Notes: generated by a model not told the origin, from the letters alone. DNA of 24,355 nt from Litorimonas sp049647245 (GCA_049647245.1 JBARXH010000151.1:1-24355); one strand, 5' to 3'; positions 14,940 to 22,292 are shown, counted from the first letter of the stretch. Made by a program: numbers and translations.

Positions 14940-15566
14940 CTAGTCCCGGATCGCATCCCGAAGATACAGCCCGCCCGTGTAAACGGACAGGATGGCGGCA
15001 AGCCAGATCAGGCCCAGACCTGCATAGCGTGCGCCTTCGCGAATGTCCGGAATGAGGGAATCGATGGGCAGGTAGGCCCGGGTCAGCATCCAGACGATCA
15101 GCACGGCGATCCCGAGAAGCTCGAAGGCCGTTTTCCACTTGGCGAGGTTGGTCGGTGACATGACCTTGCCCGTCAGCGCTGCATGTTCGCGCGCGCCTGA
15201 CACGAGGATATCGCGGAAGATGATCGCCAGTCCCGGCACGAGGAACTGCCAGTGGCCCTGTGCCGCGATCATGAAAGCGATCAGGCATCCGGCGACAAGG
15301 AGCTTGTCCGCGATTGGATCGATCATCCGGCCGAACCCCGTCACCACGCTCCACCGCCGGGCGAGATAGCCGTCCAACCAATCCGTGAACGCCGCGATCG
15401 CGAAAAGCGGACCCAGGACGATCAGCTGTCCGAACGGGCTGCCCCATCCGAATTCCAGCGACAGGATGCCGATGATGAAGACCGGGATCAGCAGGATGCG
15501 CGATACGGTCAGCGCATTGGGCACCCAGTAGAGCGGATGGCGGTCGGCCAGATCGAAATCAGACAT
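14940..15566 (-). CDS. pgsA: CDP-diacylglycerol--glycerol-3-phosphate 3-phosphatidyltransferase
   Basis: The protein has 208 residues and several membrane helices. PgsA makes phosphatidylglycerophosphate from CDP-diacylglycerol and glycerol 3-phosphate in the inner membrane. The full CDP-alcohol phosphotransferase signature is present: D62-x2-D65-G66-x2-A69-R70-x8-G79-x3-D83-x3-D87. The N-terminal PNALTVSRILLIP is typical of PgsA, as is SxxRE-like FRDILVSGAREHAA, which favours phosphatidylglycerophosphate synthase over other members. Its ATG overlaps the end of the upstream paralogue by eight bases. Confidence 0.95.
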   Translation of the reverse strand: MSDFDLADRHPLYWVPNALTVSRILLIPVFIIGILSLEFGWGSPFGQLIVLGPLFAIAAFTDWLDGYLARRWSVVTGFGRMIDPIADKLLVAGCLIAFMIAAQGHWQFLVPGLAIIFRDILVSGAREHAALTGKVMSPTNLAKWKTAFELLGIAVLIVWMLTRAYLPIDSLIPDIREGARYAGLGLIWLAAILSVYTGGLYLRDAIRD

Positions 15567-16242
15567 CCGTCGGACCTTCGACCGGCGCTTTCGACTGAAG
15601 AATTCGCAAACCCGACAGGACGGAAAAGATCGCCGCGATCCAGAGGCAGACCTGACCCAGGATCCATATCGTCGGGGACACGGAACCATAGACCTCCAGC
15701 GCATTGTCGGGTCCCGCCGTCATGCGGTCCAGAAGCTGCGTCAGCCAGGGGGATCCGACCATCAGGACCGTACCGAGCATGGCAAATGCGCCCTTCGCGT
15801 TGGACAGCGGATTGTCGGGCCAGCCGTAGCGGGACAACTCGTACCCTTTGACGATGCCGACGATCGCTTCGCGCAGGACCAGAATTGCGACCGGGACGAG
15901 CCAAGCCCAGTGCATCATGCCGTTACGGGCAATGACGATGCCCAAGGCGATCAGAACACCGACGAACAGAACCGTGTCGGCCGCATCGTCCAGATAGCCG
16001 TAACGGCGGACCGAACTCCGGGCAGACCCGCCGAAGAGATCGTCGAAGATGTCGCTGAGAGCCGCAATGATGAAGAGGAAGCTGGCCAGAATGGCGATCT
16101 GCGGCTCGGGCCATTGCCAGAGGATCAGCGCCATGATGAGCGGCGTCGCCAGAAGCCGAAGGAGGGTCAGCGCGTCGGCGAAGGCCCCACCTGCCTTGTC
16201 CGGCGACGGTTCGGTTCCGGGATCATTCGTGGAAGTAGTCAT
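15559..16242 (-). CDS. CDP-alcohol phosphatidyltransferase-like membrane protein with degenerate signature
   Basis: The protein has 227 residues and about six membrane helices, with the same layout as PgsA: DALTLLRLLATPLIMALI near the N-terminus and LVLREAIVGIVKGYELSRYG in the position of the PgsA RE segment. The four metal-binding aspartates keep exact spacing (D64, D67, D85, D89). However, the other signature residues differ: the Gly after D67 is D68, the Ala-Arg pair is G71-G72, and the later Gly is Y81. It is therefore either a divergent transferase with another substrate or a related protein that has lost normal CDP-lipid binding. It lies between uvrC (20-base overlap) and pgsA (8-base overlap), so co-expression is almost certain. 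Confidence 0.82.
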   Translation of the reverse strand: MTTSTNDPGTEPSPDKAGGAFADALTLLRLLATPLIMALILWQWPEPQIAILASFLFIIAALSDIFDDLFGGSARSSVRRYGYLDDAADTVLFVGVLIALGIVIARNGMMHWAWLVPVAILVLREAIVGIVKGYELSRYGWPDNPLSNAKGAFAMLGTVLMVGSPWLTQLLDRMTAGPDNALEVYGSVSPTIWILGQVCLWIAAIFSVLSGLRILQSKAPVEGPTDV

Positions 16243-18139
16243 GAATGTTCTGCGCCAGCTTTTGGCTGACACCCTCCACGGCCGAAAGTTCGTCCACGGA
16301 CGCGTTCTTCACGGCCTTGGCCGAACCGAAATGCGCCAGCAGGGCACGTTTGCGCCCGGGGCCGACTCCCGGAATACCATCCAGAGGGTTGGATTTCATG
16401 TCCTTTTTTCGACGTGCCCGATGGGTGCCGATGGCGAAGCGGTGCGCTTCGTCGCGCAAGCGCTGGAGATAGTACATGGCCGGGTTGCGCGGCGGCAGGG
16501 TGAATGGATCGCGCCCGTTCATGTAGAAGGTCTCCCGTCCGGCATTGCGGTCCGGTCCTTTGGCGATGGCAACCAGCGTGATGCGCCCCAGAACGCCTAG
16601 TTTTTCCAGAACCCCAGTCACGGCCGACAGCTGCCCCTTTCCTCCATCGATCAGGACGAGGTCCGGCCATTCCAACGTGTCGTCCTTGACCAGACGCGCG
16701 AACCGCCGTGACAGGACTTCGCGCATCATGCCGAAATCGTCGTTCTTGACCTCAGTCTCCTTGATGTTGAAGGTCCGGTAGTCCCGCTTCCGAAAGCCTT
16801 CCGGCCCCGCGACCACGAATGCACCGATGGCATTGCTGCCCTGATTGTGGCTGTTGTCGTAGACTTCGATCCTGTTGGGCGGCTGCTCCATGCCGAACAA
16901 CTCGCGCACCTCTTCCAGCAACTTCGCCTGATTGCGCGTCTCCGCGAGGCGACGGCCCAGTGCCTCTTGCGCATTGCGCCGGGCCATTTCGAGCAGCTTC
17001 CGCTTCTCGCCTCGCTTCGGCACGCTGACCGTGATCTTGCGGTCGGCCCGTTCCGACAGCGCCGTCTGGATCAGGTCGTGGCTCGGCAACTCATGCGAGA
17101 CGAACACCTCTCTGGGGATCGGCTTGTCGGAGTAGAACTGCGCCACGAAGGCATCCAGAACCTCCTCCGGCCCCTGGTCCTTTTCATGCCGCGGAAAGTG
17201 GGCGCTGTTGCCCCAGTTCTGCCCGGCACGGAAGAAGAAGACCTGCACGCAGCTCTGCCCGCCATCGGTGTGGACCGCGATCACGTCGCCGTCGCTAAAG
17301 GTCTGCGGGTTGATCTTTCCGAGATTGCCGCTGTTGATCTTGGCCAAAGCGCGCAGCCGGTCGCGCAGCTCGCCCGCCTTCTCGAACCGCATGTCCTTCG
17401 AGGCCGCCTCCATCTCGGCCTGAAGGCGCTGGCGCAGCGAGTCGGACCGGCCCTTCAGAAAGTCCTCGGCGTCATCGACCAGCTTGTCATAGTCATCGAG
17501 GCCGATCACGCCCGTGCAAGGTGCGGAGCAGCGCTTGATCTGATATTGCAGACAGGGTCGCGTGCGGCTCTCATAGATGCTGTCGGAACAGTTCCTAAGG
17601 CGGAAGGCCCGCTGCAGCGTGTCCAAGGTGCGGTTGACGGCGCCCGCACTGGCGAAGGGACCGTAATAGTCGCCTTTCGTCTTCTTTGCGCCGCGATGCT
17701 TCACCACCTGCGCCGCCGGATGGTTCTTGCGCACCAGGATGTAGGGGAAGCTTTTGTCGTCGCGCAGGAGGATGTTGTAGCGCGGCTTCAGCTTCTTGAT
17801 GAGCTGGGCTTCCAGCAGCAACGCTTCGACCTCGGACTCCGTGACCACGAACTCCATGTTGGTCGTCGCGCGGATCATCCGGCGCAGGCGGGTCGGATGG
17901 CGGTCATAGCTGGTATAGGCCGTGACGCGCTTCTTCAGGTCCTTGGCCTTGCCGACATAGAGAACCGTGCCGTGCTCGTCCGTCATCCGGTAAACGCCCG
18001 GCTTGTTGGGCAGTCGCTTGACATATTGCTTGATGCGGTCGGGACCCGTCTTGCGGACGCGGATATCTGCCAGGCGGACAGGCTCGGACGCCTCGTCCGT
18101 GATGTCCTCGACCTTGCTGTCCGAATCGTGCGGGTTCAC
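16223..18139 (-). CDS. uvrC: Excinuclease ABC subunit C
   Basis: UvrC makes both incisions around DNA damage in nucleotide excision repair, with UvrA and UvrB. The 638-residue protein has a GIY-YIG 3'-nuclease domain (PGVY at 47-50, YVGKAKDLKKR at 61-71), a cysteine cluster (CSDSIY, RPCLQYQIKRCSAPC), a UVR domain for UvrB binding (AASKDMRFEKAGELRDRL), an RNase H-like 5'-nuclease domain (EVYDNSHNQGSNAIGAFV, DLVLIDGGKGQL) and a C-terminal helix-hairpin-helix (IPGVGPGRKRALLAHFGS). The GTG at 18139 is chosen because it starts 10 bases after the DUF2237 stop; it leaves about 30 acidic residues before the nuclease domain, longer than in E. coli. The ribosome site is weak, so the start is uncertain. 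No LexA box was seen. Confidence 0.95.
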   Translation of the reverse strand: MNPHDSDSKVEDITDEASEPVRLADIRVRKTGPDRIKQYVKRLPNKPGVYRMTDEHGTVLYVGKAKDLKKRVTAYTSYDRHPTRLRRMIRATTNMEFVVTESEVEALLLEAQLIKKLKPRYNILLRDDKSFPYILVRKNHPAAQVVKHRGAKKTKGDYYGPFASAGAVNRTLDTLQRAFRLRNCSDSIYESRTRPCLQYQIKRCSAPCTGVIGLDDYDKLVDDAEDFLKGRSDSLRQRLQAEMEAASKDMRFEKAGELRDRLRALAKINSGNLGKINPQTFSDGDVIAVHTDGGQSCVQVFFFRAGQNWGNSAHFPRHEKDQGPEEVLDAFVAQFYSDKPIPREVFVSHELPSHDLIQTALSERADRKITVSVPKRGEKRKLLEMARRNAQEALGRRLAETRNQAKLLEEVRELFGMEQPPNRIEVYDNSHNQGSNAIGAFVVAGPEGFRKRDYRTFNIKETEVKNDDFGMMREVLSRRFARLVKDDTLEWPDLVLIDGGKGQLSAVTGVLEKLGVLGRITLVAIAKGPDRNAGRETFYMNGRDPFTLPPRNPAMYYLQRLRDEAHRFAIGTHRARRKKDMKSNPLDGIPGVGPGRKRALLAHFGSAKAVKNASVDELSAVEGVSQKLAQNIHDYFHE

Positions 18140-18149
18140 ACGCTCGAAT

Positions 18150-18536
18150 CTAGGAGTCCGGGGACTCCACTGCAAACGCCTGAAGTGTAGAAAGTTCGAC
18201 ACGTTCCAGCGCGATCTGGTGCGTGGCTTCGAGAACGACGTTTGGCGCCTTGCCCGCCGCGTGGGCTTCGCGCCATCGGTCGAGGCAAAGACACCAGCGA
18301 TCACCGGCTTTCAGACCCGGGAAACGGTATTCCGGACGCGGCGTCGTCAGATCGTTGCCGCGCGACTTGCTGAACTCCAGAAACGCGTCGGTCACGACGG
18401 CGCAGACAATATGCCGCCCCCGGTCCCGAGCCTGCGTCTCGCAACAGCCGTCCCGGAACCAGCCCGTCATTGGGTCGGTCGAGCAGGTCTGCAGTGCCGT
18501 GCCGAGGACGTTGAGGGATCCGAAGCGCGAGGTCAC
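18150..18536 (-). CDS. DUF2237 family protein
   Basis: The protein has 128 residues. It matches the strongly conserved DUF2237 pattern almost throughout: NVLGTALQTCSTDPMTGWFRDG near the start, CAVVTDAFLEFSKSRGNDLTTP in the middle, FPGLKAGDRWCLCLDRWREA, and APNVVLEATH at the end. Several conserved cysteines suggest a metal site or redox role, but no function is established. It is cytoplasmic as no signal is seen. The GTG start overlaps the folB stop as GTGA, and uvrC begins 10 bases later, placing it inside the long minus-strand run. Confidence 0.92.
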   Translation of the reverse strand: MTSRFGSLNVLGTALQTCSTDPMTGWFRDGCCETQARDRGRHIVCAVVTDAFLEFSKSRGNDLTTPRPEYRFPGLKAGDRWCLCLDRWREAHAAGKAPNVVLEATHQIALERVELSTLQAFAVESPDS

Positions 18537-18940
18537 CGGTTTCGTTCCTTCACGACTTCCACGCCTGCCGCGTCGGCCTTAAGCAAGGCCTGGGGTTTTG
18601 CGATGGAGACGGCGACGCGCTGGACACGGGCGTCTTCCGCCAACGCCCAGTCGGCAATCCGCTCGGCCAACGTTTCGACCAATTGCACATGGGCTTCCAG
18701 CGCGATGCGCTCCGCCGCTTCGGCGACGATGGCGTAGTCCAGCGTCTCGGCGAGACGGTCCCCCTTGGGCAAGGCCATGTCTCCCATGTCGAGCTCCACG
18801 TCGATGATGACGGGCTGCGTGCTCTCATGCTCGTGCGGGTGAACCCCGATCGAGGCCTGAATGAGCAGCCCACGCACGAAGATGCGGGTGGAGGCGCCCC
18901 CGTTTCGGGGCAGACGGCGGAACAGGGATCGGCGGCTCAT
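18533..18940 (-). CDS. folB: Dihydroneopterin aldolase
   Basis: FolB cleaves dihydroneopterin to 6-hydroxymethyl-dihydropterin and glycolaldehyde in folate synthesis and can also epimerise it to dihydromonapterin. The 135-residue protein carries the catalytic glutamate in IGVHPHEHE (E37 by alignment), the TLDYAIVAEAAERI segment, the pterin-anchoring glutamate in LVETLAERI (E89), and the catalytic lysine K115 in VSIAKPQA. An N-terminal basic stretch of about 15 residues is longer than usual. ATG 18940 lies seven bases after the stop of the FolM-like gene. The neighbours on both upstream sides are pterin enzymes, which supports the assignment. Confidence 0.93.
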   Translation of the reverse strand: MSRRSLFRRLPRNGGASTRIFVRGLLIQASIGVHPHEHESTQPVIIDVELDMGDMALPKGDRLAETLDYAIVAEAAERIALEAHVQLVETLAERIADWALAEDARVQRVAVSIAKPQALLKADAAGVEVVKERNR

Positions 18941-18947
18941 GGTCGGC

Positions 18948-19664
18948 TCAGTCAATCGGCTGGTAGTTGAGGTGCTGCCCGCCATCCACGGCGATCATCT
19001 GGCCCGTGACGGAGTTCGCGCCCAGCAGATATCGGACCGCGCCGACGATTTCCTCCGGCGGAGACCCGATGCCAAGAAGCGTCGACAGGCGCTCCCGTTC
19101 GAACGCATCGACGGACTGTGTGTGGTTGCGCAGCGTCGGACCCGGCCCCACAGCATTCACCCGGATGTCGGGGGCGAAGGCCTGCGCCATGGTCTTCGTC
19201 GCCCAGAGCAGCCCCGCCTTGGCGACGCCGTAGGTGAAGAAGTCCGGAGCGGGCCGGAACATGCGCTGATCGATCATGTTGACGATTGCACCATGTCCCG
19301 GTGCCTGAGCGGCAAAATCCCGGGACAGGTTCAACGCGGCGCGCAGATTGACATCGACATGGTGGTCGAAGGTCGCATCGGAAAAACCCTCCGCGCTGTC
19401 CGGATCGAAGGTCGAAGCGTTATTGATGAGCGCATGGAGCGGCCGGCCGAGCGCCTCGCGGGCTCTTTCGATCAGCGTGGAGACATCGTCCGGAACGCGC
19501 AGGTTCGCTTTCACGGCGGCCCCACCGATCTCGGACGCCAGGGCTTCCGCTGGAGCGCCAGATGTTCGGTAGTGGACGCAGACCGCCCATCCGTCCTCGG
19601 CGAGTCCGCGCGCGATGTGCGCGCCGATGCGGGCTGCGCCTCCCGTGACGAGTACCGCTTTCAT
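18948..19664 (-). CDS. Pteridine reductase-like SDR (FolM/PTR1 type)
   Basis: The protein has 238 residues. It is an SDR with the cofactor loop TGGAARIG (7-14) whose Arg fits NADPH use, NNAS (81-84), and a catalytic site of the pteridine reductase kind: MIDQRMFRPAPDFFTYGVAKAG with D132, Y145 and K149 in place of the usual Ser-Tyr-Lys arrangement. The NxTDQR-like segment before the tyrosine is characteristic of FolM and PTR1. The likely reaction is reduction of dihydromonapterin or dihydrofolate to the tetrahydro form. The start ATG 19664 overlaps the QueD-like stop as ATGA, and folB follows after seven bases, so the three form a pterin module. Confidence 0.85.
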   Translation of the reverse strand: MKAVLVTGGAARIGAHIARGLAEDGWAVCVHYRTSGAPAEALASEIGGAAVKANLRVPDDVSTLIERAREALGRPLHALINNASTFDPDSAEGFSDATFDHHVDVNLRAALNLSRDFAAQAPGHGAIVNMIDQRMFRPAPDFFTYGVAKAGLLWATKTMAQAFAPDIRVNAVGPGPTLRNHTQSVDAFERERLSTLLGIGSPPEEIVGAVRYLLGANSVTGQMIAVDGGQHLNYQPID

Positions 19665-20038
19665 GCGGCGATCACACGGGCGCGCTCCCCGCAGGACGGA
19701 CGCCCCACTTCGACGCAGTGCAGGCCTTGCAGTTTCGGAGCGAGACGGTCGAATATCCACCGGGCCAGCTGTTCCAGTGCCGGGGACTCCAGTCCCTCGA
19801 CCTCATTCAGCAGGACGTGGTCAAGCGGCGCGACGACCTCTTTGACGATGGTCTCGATCTTCCAGAGGTCCCGGACCCAGCCCTTCTCCTCCTGCGCCTC
19901 GCCGCGAATGACGACTTTTCCCCGGAAGGAATGCCCGTGGACTTTCTTGAACAGGTCGTTTGCGTCGGCATGGCCGAAATAATGGGCGGCCTCGAATTGA
20001 AAATCCTTCTCGATCTCTAGAATCATCGCTCCGCTCAC
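19661..20038 (-). CDS. 6-pyruvoyl-tetrahydropterin synthase/QueD family protein without the usual catalytic Cys
   Basis: The protein has 125 residues and the T-fold of the PTPS/QueD family. Zinc ligands are H19 (FEAAHYFGH) and H34 and H36 (VHGHSF), and the catalytic Asp-His pair is in LDHVLLNE (D73, H74). The cysteine that lies four residues before HGH in QueD is F30 here, and the glutamate near the C-terminus lies in VGRPSCGE rather than the usual ET motif. C116 in RPSCGE is conserved, as I recall, in an alphaproteobacterial subgroup annotated as QueD. Queuosine function is thus unproven, and pterin metabolism is suggested by FolM-like and FolB neighbours. GTG 20038 overlaps the antiporter stop as GTGA; ATG 20026 is an alternative start. 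Confidence 0.85.
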   Translation of the reverse strand: MSGAMILEIEKDFQFEAAHYFGHADANDLFKKVHGHSFRGKVVIRGEAQEEKGWVRDLWKIETIVKEVVAPLDHVLLNEVEGLESPALEQLARWIFDRLAPKLQGLHCVEVGRPSCGERARVIAA

Positions 20039-21009
20039 ATCGCGAAGAAGGCGACGCCGGCCATGTAGGCGATGTAGGCAAGCACGAAGGCCGCCCCTGT
20101 CTTGCGACCTATGGGACGACGGGTCAGCACGAAGGCCATGAGAACGAAGATCGCGACTAGCATCACCCAGAAGTCGAAGCGGTAGAGCGCGGGCTCGATC
20201 ATGACCGGTCCGGCGAGCCCTGCTGCGCCCATCACGGCAAAGGTGTTGAAGACATTGGAGCCGAGCACGTTGCCGATGGCAACTTCGGAATGACCGCGCA
20301 TCGTCGCGACTATAACAGTCGTGATTTCCGGCAAGGAGGTGCCGATGGCCACGATGGTCAGGCCGATCACCGTCTCGGACACGCCCAGCCCTGTCGCCAG
20401 CTTCACGCCGTTTCCAACGATCAGTTCTCCGCCGATGAACAGGCCGACGAGGCCGAAAATGACATAGAGCACATCCATCAGGACCGATTTAGGCAGGCCG
20501 TCCTTGCCCTCTTCGATCTCCGCCATTTCTTCGAGAATGGACTCGTCCACGCCCGCGCGCGCCAACCGGAACATCCAGGTCAGATAAATGACGATGCCGG
20601 CAAAAAGGATCGCACCCTGCCAGCGGGCGAGCGGGTTGCCGAGATAGGCCAGTCCGATGAAAAGCAAAGTCGCGACGACGCAGACGAAGGTGTTTCGGGC
20701 GACTCCGCTCATGTTTGTTGGGATCGCCATTATGAGCGCGGGCAGGCCCAGCGCGAGCAGGACGTTGGCGATGTTGGAGCCGACCACGTTCCCGGCCGCC
20801 ATGTTGCCGACCCCGTCGAGGACCGCCCCGACGCTGACGACCAGTTCAGGGGCGGATGTGCCAAAGGCGACGATGGTCAGGCCGACGATCAGGGCGGGCA
20901 CGCCCCAGTGCCGGGCCAATGCCGCAGCCCCGCGCACGAGCACATCCCCCGCCACCACAAGGATGACTAGGCCGAAGATCAGCAGCAGGATGGGGGCGAG
21001 CAGCGCCAC
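20035..21009 (-). CDS. Calcium/sodium antiporter (CaCA family, YrbG-like)
   Basis: The protein has 324 residues and about ten membrane helices in the inner membrane. Both inverted alpha repeats are clear: GLTIVAFGTSAPELVVS with GNVVGSNIANVLLALG in the first half, and GLTIVAIGTSLPEITT with GNVLGSNVFNTFAVMG in the second. These contain the acidic and polar residues that bind Ca2+ and Na+ in family structures. An acidic loop (ESILEEMAEIEEGKDG, about 153-168) links the halves. It should exchange cytoplasmic Ca2+ for an external cation. The start is GTG 21009, 25 bases after a 43-residue membrane peptide gene; the ribosome site is weak, so coupling may matter. Its stop overlaps the QueD-like start. 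Confidence 0.94.
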   Translation of the reverse strand: MALLAPILLLIFGLVILVVAGDVLVRGAAALARHWGVPALIVGLTIVAFGTSAPELVVSVGAVLDGVGNMAAGNVVGSNIANVLLALGLPALIMAIPTNMSGVARNTFVCVVATLLFIGLAYLGNPLARWQGAILFAGIVIYLTWMFRLARAGVDESILEEMAEIEEGKDGLPKSVLMDVLYVIFGLVGLFIGGELIVGNGVKLATGLGVSETVIGLTIVAIGTSLPEITTVIVATMRGHSEVAIGNVLGSNVFNTFAVMGAAGLAGPVMIEPALYRFDFWVMLVAIFVLMAFVLTRRPIGRKTGAAFVLAYIAYMAGVAFFAM

Positions 21010-21034
21010 GCCGGTTCAGAAGCCGCGGCCGGCC

Positions 21035-21166
21035 CTAATCGATGCGCTTCTTGTCGATATAGTTCAGCACGGCAAAGAAGATAAAGATGAGCGCGAAGGC
21101 CAGCAGAGCCGGGTCCATCTTGAACAGACCGAAGATGCTGACGCCGGCTTGAATGAGATTGGCCAT
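21035..21166 (-). CDS. Small single-span membrane protein, 43 residues
   Basis: The frame begins at ATG 21166, with a good ribosome site AAAGGA eight bases before it, and codes for 43 residues. The peptide has a mildly hydrophobic N-terminus, one strong membrane span (about residues 18-37, LLAFALIFIFFAVLNYI) and a basic tail DKKRID, which predicts N-out, C-in placement. No family is recognised. It is the first gene of the long minus-strand run and lies 25 bases before the Ca2+/Na+ antiporter gene, so it could be an accessory or regulatory peptide of the antiporter; that is inference. A clear ribosome site and plausible membrane span make it a likely real gene despite its size. Confidence 0.7.
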   Translation of the reverse strand: MANLIQAGVSIFGLFKMDPALLAFALIFIFFAVLNYIDKKRID

Positions 21167-21202
21167 GAGCGAATCCTTTGAACGTTGATGCCTGCCGTTC
21201 CA

Positions 21203-21227
21203 AGCGTGGAGCGGCCGAGGATGTTCC
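21203..21227 (-). promoter_or_regulatory. Possible EcfG-like promoter before the small membrane protein
   Basis: On the minus strand GGAAC (21227-21223) is followed after 16 bases by CGCT (21206-21203), one mismatch from the GGAAC-N16/17-CGTT consensus. It lies 36 bases before the ATG at 21166. A second GGAAC (21201-21197) has a CGTT 12 bases downstream, which is too close. This is a weak call, made mainly because a full match stands on the opposite side of the same intergenic region. Confidence 0.3.
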
Positions 21228-21308
21228 AATTCTTGGCAGCGCCATAGCGAAGCCGCCTCCCCGCGCCAAGCCCTACTCGCGGCCTGCCCCGCCCGATTGC
21301 ACCTTGGC

Positions 21309-21333
21309 GGAACGGCTGGGTCGGCCTACCGTT
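21309..21333 (+). promoter_or_regulatory. EcfG (general stress sigma factor) promoter of the BON-LysM gene
   Basis: GGAAC (21309-21313), then exactly 16 bases, then CGTT (21330-21333). This matches the known alphaproteobacterial EcfG promoter consensus in both boxes and in spacing. It is correctly oriented 26 bases before the ATG at 21360, leaving room for a start site near 21340 and the ribosome site AAGGAG at 21348-21353. Expression of the gene under general stress is therefore likely, which parallels the stress induction known for its E. coli relative YgaU/Kbp. Confidence 0.75.
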
Positions 21334-21359
21334 CTTTCCGTAGCAACAAGGAGCGACAC

Positions 21360-21821
21360 ATGTTTGGAATGATTCCCTTCGTCAAAGCGGCAGGCAAAGG
21401 CCTCGGCAAGATTTTCGGCGGCGACAAAAAGGAGGCTGAAGAACGCCTGAAGAAAGAAGTGAAGACCTACGATCTCGACACGGACGGAGTGGACATCCAT
21501 GTCGACGATGACGGCGTCGTCACGGTCAAGGGCGAAGCCGTGAGCCAGGAGATGAAGGAAAAGATCATTCTCGCGGTCGGCAATGTGGAAGGCGTGGGCG
21601 GCGTCAATGACGAGACATCCACGCGCTTGCAGGGACGCGCGTCGCGCTTCCACACGGTGGAGTCCGGCGACACACTATCGGCGATCTCCAAAACTTATTA
21701 CGGAACCTGGAAGCTCTATCCCGAAATCTTCGAGGCCAACAAGCCGATGCTCAGCGATCCTGACAAGATCTATCCGGGACAGGTTCTGCGCATTCCCGAC
21801 CTAAAGACGGCCAGCGCCTAG
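21360..21821 (+). CDS. BON-LysM protein (Kbp/YgaU-like)
   Basis: The protein has 153 residues, close to E. coli Kbp (149). After a short N-terminal segment without a cleavable signal, a BON domain covers about residues 22-88 (VDIHVDDDGVVTVKGEAVSQEMKEKI and NVEGVGGVND), and a LysM domain covers about 97-146 (HTVESGDTLSAISKTYYG to YPGQVLRIP). This two-domain order is that of the potassium-binding protein Kbp. Potassium sensing is therefore a possible role, and LysM also allows peptidoglycan contact. ATG 21360 has AAGGAG seven bases upstream and a matching EcfG promoter at 21309-21333, so it is probably a stress gene. Confidence 0.92.
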   Translation: MFGMIPFVKAAGKGLGKIFGGDKKEAEERLKKEVKTYDLDTDGVDIHVDDDGVVTVKGEAVSQEMKEKIILAVGNVEGVGGVNDETSTRLQGRASRFHTVESGDTLSAISKTYYGTWKLYPEIFEANKPMLSDPDKIYPGQVLRIPDLKTASA

Positions 21822-21842
21822 CCCAAAGGACACTCACGCAAA

Positions 21843-22292
21843 TTACTGAGCGGCGTCGGTCTCCGTCGCCGCTTTTTCGTCCCAGCGATACACCGCTTCC
21901 ACCTGACAGAAGTCGAAGGCGTTGGATCCGACGCGAGGCCCCGTTCCGAAAGCCGTCTCGAAGACCTGGATACGGTCCGTGGGCCGCAGGCAACCGTTCG
22001 ACCCCGACAATTTCAGGCTCTGCGCGAAGGGCAGACCGTTGCAGCTGCGCACAAGCACCAGATAATCATCCGAGACACCCTCGGTCAGAACGACGGAATA
22101 GTCGGTCCGGCGGGTGAAGCGGTCTATGCCATTGATGAAACAAACCCGGTCGACCTGCTCGCCGACCCGGGGATCGGACAGGAGCTCGGCGACCGCTTCC
22201 GCACGCACGCCGTCATTCGTGCTGGCACACGCTGCGAGAACGGCACTTCCCAGGACTGCGACAAGCGGTAGAGAGCGCGAGGTCAGGGTCAT
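21843..22292 (-). CDS. Predicted lipoprotein, DUF6491-like
   Basis: The protein has 149 residues. A signal sequence ends in the lipobox LAAC with cysteine at residue 22, so it is a membrane-anchored periplasmic lipoprotein. The mature part has VCFINGIDRF, a central VLVRSCNGLPFAQSL segment, CLRPTDRIQVFE and FCQVEAVYRW, with four further cysteines that may form disulfides. This resembles DUF6491, whose function is unknown; the family call rests on memory of the pattern. The start ATG 22292 overlaps the ubiK stop as ATGA, so the two genes are coupled. Its 3' end faces the BON-LysM gene with a 21-base gap and no visible terminator. Confidence 0.78.
   Translation of the reverse strand: MTLTSRSLPLVAVLGSAVLAACASTNDGVRAEAVAELLSDPRVGEQVDRVCFINGIDRFTRRTDYSVVLTEGVSDDYLVLVRSCNGLPFAQSLKLSGSNGCLRPTDRIQVFETAFGTGPRVGSNAFDFCQVEAVYRWDEKAATETDAAQ

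Noticed and set aside
14882..15001. A longer N-terminus for TypA
   Set aside because: The extra residues have no counterpart in BipA/TypA proteins and would run into the end of pgsA; the family begins near the NVAIVAHVDHGKTT segment.
21181..21201. GGAAC with CGTT 12 bases downstream on the minus strand, as an EcfG promoter
   Set aside because: The spacing is four to five bases too short for the EcfG consensus.
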